Counted from the first letter of the stretch, positions 46,606 to 55,418 are shown. The stretch: DNA of 64,000 nucleotides from Flavisolibacter nicotianae (GCF_003628535.1 NZ_RBCI01000010.1:1-64000), one strand, 5' to 3'. Numbers and translations: made by a program. The notes: generated by a model from the sequence alone, not told the origin.

Positions 46606-47707
46606 TTGCTTTCCAGTTGAGAATGCCCCCTTTCAGGCTGTAAATTTTTTTTGTTTTGCCAAATGTAGCCGATAATAGCGCTGCAGCTTCGCGGCTTCGT
46701 TTGCCCGACTGGCAGAAAAGTACGACGGTGTTTGCGTCGATAGCCGGTATATTTTCTTTCAAGCGGGACAAAGGCAGTTTGCGGTGTGAGAACGAAGTGA
46801 TTTCCGGTTGCTCTCCTTCTTCCCGCACATCGATGACGAGAGTTTTATCCTCGTGCAGGCAGGCATTGAACGCTGCCGTGTCCATTTCTTCAACAACGGA
46901 AACCGGTCCTTCGCACAGCCATTCGTAATCCAGGCGCTCATATTCCGCGGCCGTTTTTGGCAGTAAGGATGCTGTTTGCTTTTTTGTGGCCAGGTCAAAT
47001 ACAAAGCTTTCGTTGGTCAGTGCATTGTAGGTGAACAGTTGGTTGACCAGGGGTTTGCCAATACCCGTGAGCAATTTGATCACCTCCGTTGCCTGCAAGG
47101 TGCCAATGATTCCCGGCAATACACCCAACACACCGGCTTCGGCGCAATTCAAGACACTGCCCGGCGGCGGTGGCTCCGGAAACAGGTCACGGTAATTGAC
47201 GCTGTTTTCTGCAGCCTGGAAAACAGCTACCTGGCCTTCAAACTGTGAAATGGCTCCATACACCAGGGGTTTGTGCAGCAACACACAGGCGTCGTTGATC
47301 AGGTAGCGGCTGGCAAAATTGTCGGTGGCGTCCAGCACGATGTCGAACTCCCCGATGATGGTCAATGCATTCTGGTTGGTGAGACGGAACGGAAAGGTAG
47401 CGAGCTCGATCTCCGGGTTCAGGCTTTCGAGCCGCTTTGCGGCCACGCCGGCCTTTGCCTTCCCGATATCTTCGGTTGTAAAAAGTACCTGCCGGTGAAG
47501 ATTGTGCAGGGAAACAAGATCATCATCCACGATGCCGATTTTCCCGACACCGGCTGCCGCCAGGTATTGCAACGCAGGACAGCCTAGGCCGCCGGCACCA
47601 ACAACCAGCACGCTTGCACCAAAAAGCTGTTGCTGGCCTTTTTCACCAAAGTCCCGGAGCAGGATTTGGCGCTGATACCGTTCGTATGATAAATCTTTTC
47701 TGCTCAT
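46589..47707 (-). CDS. moeB: MoeB/ThiF-type MoaD-activating enzyme with rhodanese domain
   Basis: 372 residues. About 1-240 are a MoeB/ThiF adenylyltransferase (VVGAGGLGCPALQYLAAAGVGKIGIVDDD, DATDNFASRYLIND, catalytic-type C188 in LNCAEAGVLG). About 275-372 are a rhodanese with active loop CQSGKRS (C332). The usual zinc ligands of MoeB (CxxC near 171-174) are replaced by N171-Y-R-D174 and no second CxxC exists, so this is a zinc-free variant. It activates MoaD and probably supplies sulfur. 2 bases after moaD. Confidence 0.93.
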   Translation of the reverse strand: MSRKDLSYERYQRQILLRDFGEKGQQQLFGASVLVVGAGGLGCPALQYLAAAGVGKIGIVDDDLVSLHNLHRQVLFTTEDIGKAKAGVAAKRLESLNPEIELATFPFRLTNQNALTIIGEFDIVLDATDNFASRYLINDACVLLHKPLVYGAISQFEGQVAVFQAAENSVNYRDLFPEPPPPGSVLNCAEAGVLGVLPGIIGTLQATEVIKLLTGIGKPLVNQLFTYNALTNESFVFDLATKKQTASLLPKTAAEYERLDYEWLCEGPVSVVEEMDTAAFNACLHEDKTLVIDVREEGEQPEITSFSHRKLPLSRLKENIPAIDANTVVLFCQSGKRSREAAALLSATFGKTKKIYSLKGGILNWKANGKEA

Positions 47708-47709
47708 GG

Positions 47710-47946
47710 TTAACCGCCACTAAACGGAGGAAGAAGGGCCACGATGGCATTGTGCTCCAAGCTGGCGGAGCCGGTCACCAGTTGTTTGTTTACGGCAATT
47801 GCATAGGGAATGTTTTTTAAAGCCGGGTATTCCTTTTCCAGTTGCTGCATCAATTCATCGGTTGATGACAGGTTTGACAGTTTGAGATTGCTTTGCCCTA
47901 AAATATCTGCCACAGCGCCAAATGATAACACGGTAATCTCTTTCAT
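47710..47946 (-). CDS. moaD: MoaD/ThiS-family sulfur carrier
   Basis: 78 residues, beta-grasp fold, ending in the functional Gly-Gly (PPFSGG) that is thiocarboxylated. ITVLSFGAVADILG and AVNKQLVTGSASLEHNAIVALLPP fit MoaD. Small subunit of molybdopterin synthase with MoaE. 2-3 bases from both neighbours. Confidence 0.94.
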   Translation of the reverse strand: MKEITVLSFGAVADILGQSNLKLSNLSSTDELMQQLEKEYPALKNIPYAIAVNKQLVTGSASLEHNAIVALLPPFSGG

Positions 47947-47949
47947 GGT

Positions 47950-48687
47950 TTATGCAGTTGTAAACAACAATTTGTAAGCGGCGACCAGCAGCACCGATGC
48001 CAGTACATTTTTTAAAATCGTTTGCCTGAATTTGAGCGCACCAAGGTAGGCACCGCACAAACCGCCAGCAAAGGCAATGACGACATAGGCATACATGTCG
48101 GTGGTGAACTGGATTCCCTTGGTAAACTGGCCGGCCAGTCCCGAAAGCGAGTTCACAAAAATGAACAGGGCGCTGATGGCCGCCGTTTGTTTTTGATCAG
48201 TCCATTTCAGCAGGAGAAGCACCGGCGAAAGCAGGATGCCGCCGCCGATTCCGATCAGCCCGGATAAAAAACCGATACTGCCGCCAACCAACAGGGACAG
48301 CGCCAGGTTGTTTTTTCTTTTCTCCTCCACTTTTGCATTGCCGAAAAAGAAAAACCGGACAATCGGGATCAGTAACAGCACGCCCAGGATTTTTTTATAC
48401 ACCACGGCATCCACCATCACCAGCCCGCCAAGGTAAGCCAGCGGGATGGATGCTGCCGCAAACGGCCAAAAGATACGCCAGCGAAAATGCCCGCCGCGGT
48501 AGAATTGAATAAAGGAGGTCAGCGAAACAAAGAGGTTAAGCAGCAGAGCCGTTGGTTTCATGACGGCAGGCGCCACATTGAAAAGCGCCATCAGGGCCAG
48601 GTAGCCGCTGGCACCGCCGTGGCCCACGGAGGCATAGAGAAACGCCACCAGAAACAACAAGCTAAAAAATAGAACCAGATTCTCCAT
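47950..48687 (-). CDS. TauE/SafE-family membrane transporter
   Basis: 245 residues, about eight hydrophobic segments, with the repeated family motif GHGGASGYLALMAL and GFLSGLIGIGGGILLSPVLLLL. TauE/SafE proteins export sulfite, sulfoacetate and related anions. It sits 3 bases from moaD and 9 from moeA, so it is an operon member. Its cargo here could be a sulfur oxyanion, nitrite or molybdate; the sequence does not decide. Confidence 0.9.
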   Translation of the reverse strand: MENLVLFFSLLFLVAFLYASVGHGGASGYLALMALFNVAPAVMKPTALLLNLFVSLTSFIQFYRGGHFRWRIFWPFAAASIPLAYLGGLVMVDAVVYKKILGVLLLIPIVRFFFFGNAKVEEKRKNNLALSLLVGGSIGFLSGLIGIGGGILLSPVLLLLKWTDQKQTAAISALFIFVNSLSGLAGQFTKGIQFTTDMYAYVVIAFAGGLCGAYLGALKFRQTILKNVLASVLLVAAYKLLFTTA

Positions 48688-48696
48688 TGGTCAGGT

Positions 48697-49881
48697 TTAG
48701 AAGGGTAGAAGATGGGTTGTTACCAGTGTTCCGCTTTTGCACGCTGACTGGTCTTCATCAATTTGTATCAGGCAGTTGGCCTGCGCAAACGAACGCATCC
48801 GGTAGGATTCCTGCGCACCCAGGTAGCGGGCTGTTTGCCCGTCGAAATACCCCTTTAAAAAATGGGTCATTCCTGCTGCTTTTTGATAACCTTCGGCAAT
48901 GGGCGCCTGCACCGTGTAAAGACCGGAGGCTTGTCCGCCCAGTTGCCTGAGGGCCGGAAGCACATACAGGTAAAAACAGGTCATTACCGAAGAAGGGTTG
49001 CCGGGTAAGCCAAAAACCAGTTGCTCTTGCCGTTTACCAAAATACAGCGGTTTCCCCGGCTTTTGCCGCACTTTATAAAACAACTGTTCAACCTGGCAGC
49101 TGTTGGCGGCCTGCAGCACGAAGTCGTAATCACCGACACTGATGCCGCCTGTCAGCAGTACGGCATCGTTTTCGTTCAAAGCCTGTTGCAGTGTTGCGGT
49201 CAGTGTATCGGGATCATCTTTCACCCAGTGAACGTTTACATTTTGAATCTGAAGTTGCTGCAATGCCGCTTTCAGGGCGAATGAATTGGATTCGTATACC
49301 TTGCCGTACTCGAGTTGCCGGCCCGGCTGCTGTAATTCGTTACCGGTAATGATGATGGCAACAGACGGTGCGGGGTAAGCGGAAACGGTGGTGGTGCCGA
49401 TCCCGGCCAAAAAGCCCATGGCCGCAGGTGTTAGCCGCATGCCCTTCTGCAGGGCCAGTTCACCGGCTTTTATTTCCGATGCCGGTGGCCGTACGTTGAG
49501 GCCCTGCTGCAGTTGCCTGTCTTCGATAATCAGTTTGTTGTTTTCTACCTGCACCTTTTCCTGCATGACGACGGTATCGGCACCCGGCGGAATGGCAGCC
49601 CCGGTAAAAATGCGAACCGCTTTTTGCGGTTCCACTTCCACCACGCGGTTACTGCCGGCAGCCATCTCACCTTCGATCAGCAGTTCTTTGTGCCGGTTCC
49701 ACCCTTCAAACGAAAACGCATAGCCATCCATCGCCGACTGCGGATACGCAGGGATATCCGCCATGGCAAAAACGTCTGCTGCCAATACCAGCCCGGCGGC
49801 CTGGTGCAACGACAATTCCGCCGGTGCTGTCGGCCGGACAGAGTCCTGAATAATTGTTTTCGCTTCCGTTATACTTATCAT
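48697..49881 (-). CDS. moeA: Molybdopterin molybdotransferase
   Basis: 394 residues from the ATG at 49879-49881 (MISITEAKTIIQDS). It inserts molybdate into adenylylated molybdopterin. Family features are LVLAADVFAMADIPAYPQSAMDGYAF, AVRIFTGAAIPPGADTVVMQEKV, LLTGGISVGDYDFV, and FGLPGNPSSVMTCFYLYVLPAL. The order is the normal MoeA domain order. 9 bases upstream of the TauE gene and 114 bases after mocA. Confidence 0.95.
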   Translation of the reverse strand: MISITEAKTIIQDSVRPTAPAELSLHQAAGLVLAADVFAMADIPAYPQSAMDGYAFSFEGWNRHKELLIEGEMAAGSNRVVEVEPQKAVRIFTGAAIPPGADTVVMQEKVQVENNKLIIEDRQLQQGLNVRPPASEIKAGELALQKGMRLTPAAMGFLAGIGTTTVSAYPAPSVAIIITGNELQQPGRQLEYGKVYESNSFALKAALQQLQIQNVNVHWVKDDPDTLTATLQQALNENDAVLLTGGISVGDYDFVLQAANSCQVEQLFYKVRQKPGKPLYFGKRQEQLVFGLPGNPSSVMTCFYLYVLPALRQLGGQASGLYTVQAPIAEGYQKAAGMTHFLKGYFDGQTARYLGAQESYRMRSFAQANCLIQIDEDQSACKSGTLVTTHLLPF

Positions 49882-49995
49882 TCGTTTGAGCGGTGATCCA
49901 AATACAAATTTAGTTGACGCCATCCGTTTCCGGCGCAGTATGAAAACCGGTCATCTACGGCATATGGAAAGAACGAGCATGCGTGGTACAGTTGA

Positions 49996-50619
49996 TTATT
50001 TTGTTCCCGTGCTTTTTTCGTTCTGCAGTAAACGGTTGTAATCGGCCTCCGTGTCGATGTCAAACGATCCTTTCGGGAAAGGAATGATTTCTGCCGCGTC
50101 GATGTGCCGTCTGACGATGCCTCTTGCCCCGGTGTCGCCGGTTAACCGGAGCAATTCCGCAAAAACGGTATGATGGAAAAACACAGGCGGCCCAAAGGTG
50201 TTTTCATAGCCGCAGGCGACAATGGCTTTGCCGGTCTTTTGATGTGCGGTCACCAGGTCATTCAGCAAGGCGGCCGTTACAAAAGGCTGGTCGCAAACCA
50301 TCAGGATGATTCCTTCCGCGGCAGGGGAGAGTTTGGTGAAGGCTTCAAGGCCGCAGCGTATCGAAGAAGCCATGCCTTCTTCCCACTGCGCATTTACAAC
50401 AACATGAACATCGGTATCCTTTGTCTCCAGGACGTTTTCGCTGGCACCCAATACAACAACAACGGGGTGCGCAGGGGCGGCAAGCGCCGTCTCTATCGTG
50501 TGCTGCAACAGGCTTTTGCCGTTGTACGGCAACCATTGTTTGGGTCTGCCCAACCGCGAGGACGAACCGGCAGCAAGAACGATGACACCGGTGTTTGAAG
50601 ATTTTTTTTCTGCTGGCAT
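49996..50619 (-). CDS. mocA: Molybdenum cofactor cytidylyltransferase-type nucleotidyltransferase
   Basis: 207 residues. NTP-transferase fold with LAAGSSSRLGRPKQWLPYNGKSLLQHTIE, MASSIRCGLEAF, VCDQPFVTAALLNDLV, and a GPPVFF segment with TGDTGARGIVRRH. These match MocA, which makes the cytosine dinucleotide used by xanthine-dehydrogenase-family enzymes, rather than MobA. It fits the Cox-like hydroxylase at 18.8-25.3 kb as client. First intact gene of the Moco operon; a decayed xdhC lies directly upstream. Confidence 0.9.
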   Translation of the reverse strand: MPAEKKSSNTGVIVLAAGSSSRLGRPKQWLPYNGKSLLQHTIETALAAPAHPVVVVLGASENVLETKDTDVHVVVNAQWEEGMASSIRCGLEAFTKLSPAAEGIILMVCDQPFVTAALLNDLVTAHQKTGKAIVACGYENTFGPPVFFHHTVFAELLRLTGDTGARGIVRRHIDAAEIIPFPKGSFDIDTEADYNRLLQNEKSTGTK

Positions 50620-50704
50620 AGGCTGGTTTTACTGTCAGGTGCGTATGATGGAATCGGTGGCAGTCGCCGGCCGCGAAAGAAACACCTTTGTCCTGTCCCT
50701 GGAG

Positions 50705-50815
50705 GTGCCACGTCGGCACGGCTTTTATTTCAGAAAGAATGGCCAGGGCTATTTTCTCTGTGCCTGCTGCGCCGATATGCCAACCTGTTGGTCCGATGAT
50801 CGGCAGGCTTTGCGA
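50705..50815 (-). pseudogene. Relic of an XdhC-family gene (C-terminal piece)
   Basis: The minus strand from 50800 down to about 50711 reads IIGPTGWHIGAAGTEKIA and LAILSEIKAV. The intact XdhC of this window has the matching IYGPTGLDIGAEAAEEIA and LSLLAEIKAV. In-frame stops lie upstream (about 50820-50830), and the downstream sequence does not continue in frame as an XdhC tail. The relic sits directly upstream of mocA in the same orientation, which is the usual xdhC-mocA order, so an ancestral xdhC was probably lost by decay. Sequence from 50816 to 51074 shows nothing else recognisable. Confidence 0.75.
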
Positions 50816-51074
50816 AAGCTACGAAAATCAAACCGTTTTTGCCGGCATTCCGTTTATGCAATCCTCCGGGCTCATTCCGTGAGGTATTGGAAAGACCAGG
50901 AAATCTTGCGGTGCTTAATTAGCCCACTCAACAGGAGAGGGTCCCTGTCTCCATTCATAAAGAAACTTCGCTTCAGCTTATTACCGGAAAGTAAATAAAT
51001 TGTTGCGCAGGAGCCGAAGCCATGAGGGCTGTCTGTTCCGATCATTTTGTACAAAGGCAATTCATTGAAAAAAT

Positions 51075-52832
51075 ATGCAAAAACCAACCGCACTTGTTTC
51101 GTTACGCAAGAATTTATGCTGCTGTCTTATTGTTCTCCTGTTTTGTTCCGGCCCGCTGCACAGCCAGGACTTTTTACAGGCACACGGCCACGTGATTACA
51201 AACGGAAAAGGAGACACGGTCTTGCTCCGGGGCATTGGTCTTGGCGGCTGGATGCTGCAGGAGGGATACATGCTGCGCTTCCAGGGCGAGGGCCAGCAGC
51301 ACCGCATCCGCGAAAAACTTACGAGTGTGGTGGGTGAAGAAAAGGTCGAACGGTTTTATACGGCCTGGCTCCGGAACCACATGCAAAAAGCGGATGTGGA
51401 TTCTCTCGCTGCATGGGGCTTCAACTCCATTCGCCTGCCGATGCACTACGCTTTGTACACCCTGCCTGCTGAAGAGGAACCGGTCAAAGGAAAAGATACC
51501 TGGCTCGAACGCGGTTTTGCCCTGACCGACAGCCTGCTTTCCTGGTGCAAAGCCAACCGCATCTACCTGATTTTAGACCTGCATGCTGCCCCCGGCGGGC
51601 AAGGCAACGATTTGAATATTTCAGATCGCGACCCGGGCAAGCCATCGTTGTGGGAGAGCGAAGAAAACCGGCGCAAGACGATTGCCCTCTGGCGAAAACT
51701 GGCGGAGCGTTACAAGGACGAACCCTGGATGGGTGCTTACGATATCCTCAATGAACCCAACTGGGGATTTACGGATCCGAAAGACAAAAACGGCTTAAAA
51801 GAACAGGCTAATGCGCCGATCCGCGACTTGTATGTTGGGATCACACGAGCCATCCGCGAAGTGGACCCGAAGCACCTCATTGTGATTGAAGGCAATGGCT
51901 GGGGCAACAATTACAATGGTATGTTCCCGCTTTGGGACAACAACCTTGCACTCAGCTTTCACAAGTACTGGAACCGGAATGACCAGGCTTCCATCCGGCA
52001 TTTTTTGGACCTGCGGAACCAATACAATGTGCCGCTTTGGCTGGGAGAAACTGGCGAGAACTCGAATGTTTGGTTTACCGAATGCATTCGACTGGCGGAA
52101 AGCAATGGAATTGGCTGGTCGTGGTGGCCCCTGAAAAAGCTGGGATTCAACAACCCGCTTCAGATCAGGGAACCCAGGGGTTACCAGAAACTCCTCGATT
52201 ATTTTAACGGTAAGGTGCCAAAGCCGGGCGAAGAGGACGCCTTCTCAACGTTAATGGAACTGGCGGAGAACACCCGAATTCAAAACTGTCTTGTGCACCG
52301 CGATGTGATCGATGCCATGTTCCGGCAGGTCTATTCTGCTGATGCAAAGCCATTCAGGGCGAATGTCATAGGCAAGAGCACGAACCTTTCGGCGGTGGAT
52401 TATGACCTTGGCCGAGTGGGCGTTGCGTATTTTGACCTGGATACGGCGGACTATCATATTTCTGCAGGCTCGGGCCGGATGGTTTGGAACACGGGCCGTG
52501 TCTACCGCAACGACGGCGTCGACATTGAAGGCGAACCGGGACATTACCATGTCAGTAAAATGGAAGCAGGCGAGTGGCTTCGCTATACGATCGACGTGAC
52601 CAAAGCGGGCAAATATGATCTTGCGCTGGTTGTGCAGGAAGCCGGGGATGGAGGCGAAATTCAGGTAGAGGTAAATGGGGTCGTTTACACGGTTTCGGTT
52701 GCGCCGGGAAAAACGGAATGGAATGCCCTGCCTGTAAAAGGAGTTTCGCTTCGGACAGGCAAAAACAGCCTCCGGGTCATGGCATCCAAAGGCAGTTTTC
52801 AGTTCAGGGAGATTCAATTCCAGCGAAAGTAA
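51075..52832 (+). CDS. Secreted GH5-family glycoside hydrolase with C-terminal carbohydrate-binding domain
   Basis: 585 residues. Signal peptide ending near LHSQ (about 31). GH5 TIM barrel at about 40-390: LLRGIGLGGWMLQEGYM, FNSIRLPMHY, LDLHAAPGGQGND, acid/base E227 in YDILNEPN, SFHKYW, nucleophile E325 in LWLGETGEN, GWSWWPLKK. About 455-585 form a CBM6/CBM35-like beta-sandwich (DYDLGRVGVAYFDLD, VDIEGEPGHYHVSKMEAGEWLRYTIDV, FQFREIQF). The barrel differs clearly from the smaller GH5 at 27.2 kb. Substrate probably a plant beta-glucan or similar. It is convergent with the GntR gene. Confidence 0.92.
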   Translation: MQKPTALVSLRKNLCCCLIVLLFCSGPLHSQDFLQAHGHVITNGKGDTVLLRGIGLGGWMLQEGYMLRFQGEGQQHRIREKLTSVVGEEKVERFYTAWLRNHMQKADVDSLAAWGFNSIRLPMHYALYTLPAEEEPVKGKDTWLERGFALTDSLLSWCKANRIYLILDLHAAPGGQGNDLNISDRDPGKPSLWESEENRRKTIALWRKLAERYKDEPWMGAYDILNEPNWGFTDPKDKNGLKEQANAPIRDLYVGITRAIREVDPKHLIVIEGNGWGNNYNGMFPLWDNNLALSFHKYWNRNDQASIRHFLDLRNQYNVPLWLGETGENSNVWFTECIRLAESNGIGWSWWPLKKLGFNNPLQIREPRGYQKLLDYFNGKVPKPGEEDAFSTLMELAENTRIQNCLVHRDVIDAMFRQVYSADAKPFRANVIGKSTNLSAVDYDLGRVGVAYFDLDTADYHISAGSGRMVWNTGRVYRNDGVDIEGEPGHYHVSKMEAGEWLRYTIDVTKAGKYDLALVVQEAGDGGEIQVEVNGVVYTVSVAPGKTEWNALPVKGVSLRTGKNSLRVMASKGSFQFREIQFQRK

Positions 52833-53070
52833 CCTGCGAAAAGGCAACCGTGGTAGAATTTTGGTACGACAGCGATGGAAACAGCGCAGTCAAACCAAAG
52901 AAACTGTAAAGGTCCACGAGCGGTGTGGCAGGATCACGGGTTGCGAAGAAAAAAGGTTTTGCCAATGCCAAATGTCAACCGTTTGATAGGGTTTACCTGG
53001 TTCATCCGTTGCGTTCCGTTTTTTGATACTTTTCATTGACAGCGTAACCCAACCGGGGCAGCAAGCAACC

Positions 53071-53120
53071 CAGGCTCCCGCTCAAAACTAAACCTGGGGC
53101 TCACAGGGAGACTGAGCCTG
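53071..53120. terminator. Hairpin between convergent GH5 and GntR genes
   Basis: CAGGCTCCC (53071-53079) pairs with GGGAG-ACT-GAGCCTG (53106-53120): two stem segments of 5 and 7 bp separated by a 3-base bulge, with a 26-base loop. Its place in the 385-base gap between two convergent genes makes it a candidate shared terminator. The rest of the gap (52833-53217) shows nothing else. Confidence 0.5.
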
Positions 53121-53217
53121 ATATGAAAAGGCGAACAAAGCCGGTAAACAACGAACGAATCCTCGTGTTTGTGATCGGGAGCCATCAATAGCTGTTTGCA
53201 AGGAACCAGGCCGTTTT

Positions 53218-54249
53218 TTAGATAGAGCTTCTGATCGTTAACGTAAACGGAACTTCCACCTGTACCCTTTCTTTTTGCAGGATCATACGGGCAGCCATTT
53301 CGCCCATCTTCTTAAAGTCGGTTGACATGGTAGTGATCCCATCCAGAATAAATTTCTTCCACGGTGTTTCGTTGTAGGAAATGATACCGACATCTTTTCC
53401 GACCACCAGTTCGGTGCTTTGGATTTTTTCCAGCAAAACCACCAGGTCGTCTTCCATCAGGTTGATATAGGCTTCTCCCGTCCGGATCTCCTCCTGTTGG
53501 AGCTTGTGCACCACTTTGTAGTCAAAGGCAAATTCCTGGCAGAAAGACCGGAAGCCTTTTACAATCTCTTCGGGAAAATATGTGTAAGAGGGAAAAACAA
53601 TCTTCAGCGTCTGGTATTTCAACAGGGAGGGCAAGGCCTCTTTCAGTGCCGTATAAATATCCTTTTCAAAATTTTCGTATACCGCTCCGTGTGCAAGCGT
53701 GACACCGGCAATCAATTTGTCAAGCAGAATCAACTGCCCTTTTGACAATTCGTTGATGATGTCGGCGGCATGTTCGCCACCTTCCAGGAAATGCGGGATG
53801 ATCACATAGTAATGGTAGTCGTCTTTGCGTTGCTGCAGCAGTTTTTTAAACAGGCTGAAGTCATTGTTGTAAATATAAAAATCGATGGCTGCCGCATCGC
53901 AAAGCGTCGAAACAAAGGCGTCATAAATGATTTTTTTGTGTGCACTCAGCTTGTTGAAGAGAAGGAAGACTTTGATGATTGGTTGAACGGTCGATTTGCT
54001 GATAAAATAGCCTTTGCCAGGAAACGAGTTGACGATGCCCAGTTCTTTCAGGTGCCGGTATGCTTTTTCAACAGTATTTCGGCCCATGTCCAGTTCGTAG
54101 CTCAGGTCATTGATCGACGGCAGTACATAGTCCTTTTGAAGCTTTCCTTCCTGCACGGCTTTGATGATGCAGTTGGTCAACTGTAAATATTTTGGCGTGG
54201 CCGCGTGTTCGTCAAAATCAATCAGGCGGTATATGTTTTCAGAACTCAT
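53218..54249 (-). CDS. GntR-family transcriptional regulator with sugar-binding-type sensor domain
   Basis: 343 residues from the ATG at 54247-54249 (MSSENIYRLIDFDEH); the frame is open 16 codons further. N-terminal winged helix of the GntR type (PKYLQLTNCIIKAVQEGKL, LPSINDLSYELDMGRNTVEKAYRHLKELGIV, GKGYFI), then a periplasmic-binding-protein/LacI-like effector domain (VGIISYNETPWKKFILDGITTMSTDFKKMGEMAARMIL). This combination is a frequent sugar-responsive regulator in Bacteroidota. The position beside the rhamnose genes suggests control by L-rhamnose or a phosphorylated intermediate; that is an inference from context. Confidence 0.9.
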   Translation of the reverse strand: MSSENIYRLIDFDEHAATPKYLQLTNCIIKAVQEGKLQKDYVLPSINDLSYELDMGRNTVEKAYRHLKELGIVNSFPGKGYFISKSTVQPIIKVFLLFNKLSAHKKIIYDAFVSTLCDAAAIDFYIYNNDFSLFKKLLQQRKDDYHYYVIIPHFLEGGEHAADIINELSKGQLILLDKLIAGVTLAHGAVYENFEKDIYTALKEALPSLLKYQTLKIVFPSYTYFPEEIVKGFRSFCQEFAFDYKVVHKLQQEEIRTGEAYINLMEDDLVVLLEKIQSTELVVGKDVGIISYNETPWKKFILDGITTMSTDFKKMGEMAARMILQKERVQVEVPFTLTIRSSI

Positions 54250-54539
54250 TCGATGTGGTAATTGAACAGAAGACGGAATTATGAACGGTGTCAGCAAAGT
54301 TAGAAAGCCAATTCGATTTCTTGCTTTAACGCCTTGTCGTAAGCCTGCCTGTTGAATTTATAAAGCGTTGGCGAACGGTGATGCGCAGCCCGATTCCAGG
54401 CAAAAGATCACCTACAACACGATGCCTTTTTACAACGCAAAGTCTCCTTTGCAGTCTTCGGGTTTGTTAGGGCCGGTAAAAATCGTTGCGGTAACTTCGA
54501 GATAATGCAAACCGCTTTTACCATTACTAAAAACGAGCC
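54250..54539. promoter_or_regulatory. Divergent control region GntR gene / esterase
   Basis: 290 bases between divergent genes, presumably holding both promoters and the regulator's operator. TAACTTCG at 54492-54499 is one mismatch from the TAnnTTTG -7 box, but the nearest TTTG upstream (54463-54466) is too far for a standard -33. No palindrome strong enough to name as operator was found. Confidence 0.35.
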
Positions 54540-55418
54540 ATGAAAAAAATAGTGATCGTACTCTTTTTGTTCGTTGCTGTTCATTCAACTGCACAAAAAC
54601 GAATCCCGCTATACAACGGCGCAGCACCGGGATCGGAGGCCTGGAACTGGGATGAAAAAGTCGTCAACACTCCCCAGATTGGAACGATCGTTCTTGAAGT
54701 GTCGAAACCGAGCCTGGTGGCTTTCGTGCCCGCAAAACCAAACGGCACGGCGGTCATCATTGCACCGGGTGGGGCTTTTCATGCGCTGGCTTTCGATTTG
54801 GAAGGAGCGACCGTTGCCAAACGACTGACCGAAAAAGGCATCACGGCATTTGTACTGAAGTATCGCCTGGTGCGGGATGATCCCGCTCATCCCGAAAATG
54901 GTTTGATGGCACTGATGGCAAGGAAAGATTTCAAAAAACTTGACTCGATCAATGCGGCGATCGTGCCGCTCGCCATGCAGGATGGGCTAACTGCGGTGAC
55001 CTACGTACGGAAACATGCAGCAGCGTATAAGATTGATCCGGCTAAAATTGGCTTCATGGGTTTTTCGGCAGGTGGTACGGTCACCATGTCGGTTGTGTAC
55101 AACGCAACCAATGAGAGCCGTCCCAATTTTGTAGTACCGATTTATGCATATGAAGGAGCGATTATTGGTTCCGCGGTTCCGGCTGTAAAAACCCCCATCT
55201 TTCTTGCTGCTGCAAGCGATGATGATCTTGGCCTGGCCACACACAGTGTACACATTTACCTAAAATGGCTCGAAGCGAACCAGCCGGCAGAGTTGCACAT
55301 GTATCAAAGCGGCAAACACGGTTTTGGTACAAAAAAACAGGGTCTTCCTGTTGATACCTGGATGGATCGGTTCAGCGACTGGATGATTCAGCAAGGGTTG
55401 CTCAAACGGGCGCCATAA
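54540..55418 (+). CDS. Secreted alpha/beta-hydrolase (carbohydrate-esterase-like)
   Basis: 292 residues: signal peptide MKKIVIVLFLFVAVHSTA; oxyanion-hole segment IIAPGGAFHALAF; nucleophile S176 in GFSAGG; Asp near 228 (AAASDDD); His260 in SGKHGFG. The architecture matches the BD-FAE/acetylxylan-esterase-like group of deacylating enzymes acting on plant polysaccharides. With the GH5 and rhamnose genes this suggests work on acylated, rhamnose-containing plant material, which is an inference. Confidence 0.9.
   Translation: MKKIVIVLFLFVAVHSTAQKRIPLYNGAAPGSEAWNWDEKVVNTPQIGTIVLEVSKPSLVAFVPAKPNGTAVIIAPGGAFHALAFDLEGATVAKRLTEKGITAFVLKYRLVRDDPAHPENGLMALMARKDFKKLDSINAAIVPLAMQDGLTAVTYVRKHAAAYKIDPAKIGFMGFSAGGTVTMSVVYNATNESRPNFVVPIYAYEGAIIGSAVPAVKTPIFLAAASDDDLGLATHSVHIYLKWLEANQPAELHMYQSGKHGFGTKKQGLPVDTWMDRFSDWMIQQGLLKRAP

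Noticed and set aside
50620-50900. Possible Moco riboswitch upstream of mocA
   Set aside because: GC-rich stems such as GTGCC/GGCAC are present on the minus strand, but the same bases translate as an XdhC C-terminal remnant, which explains them better.
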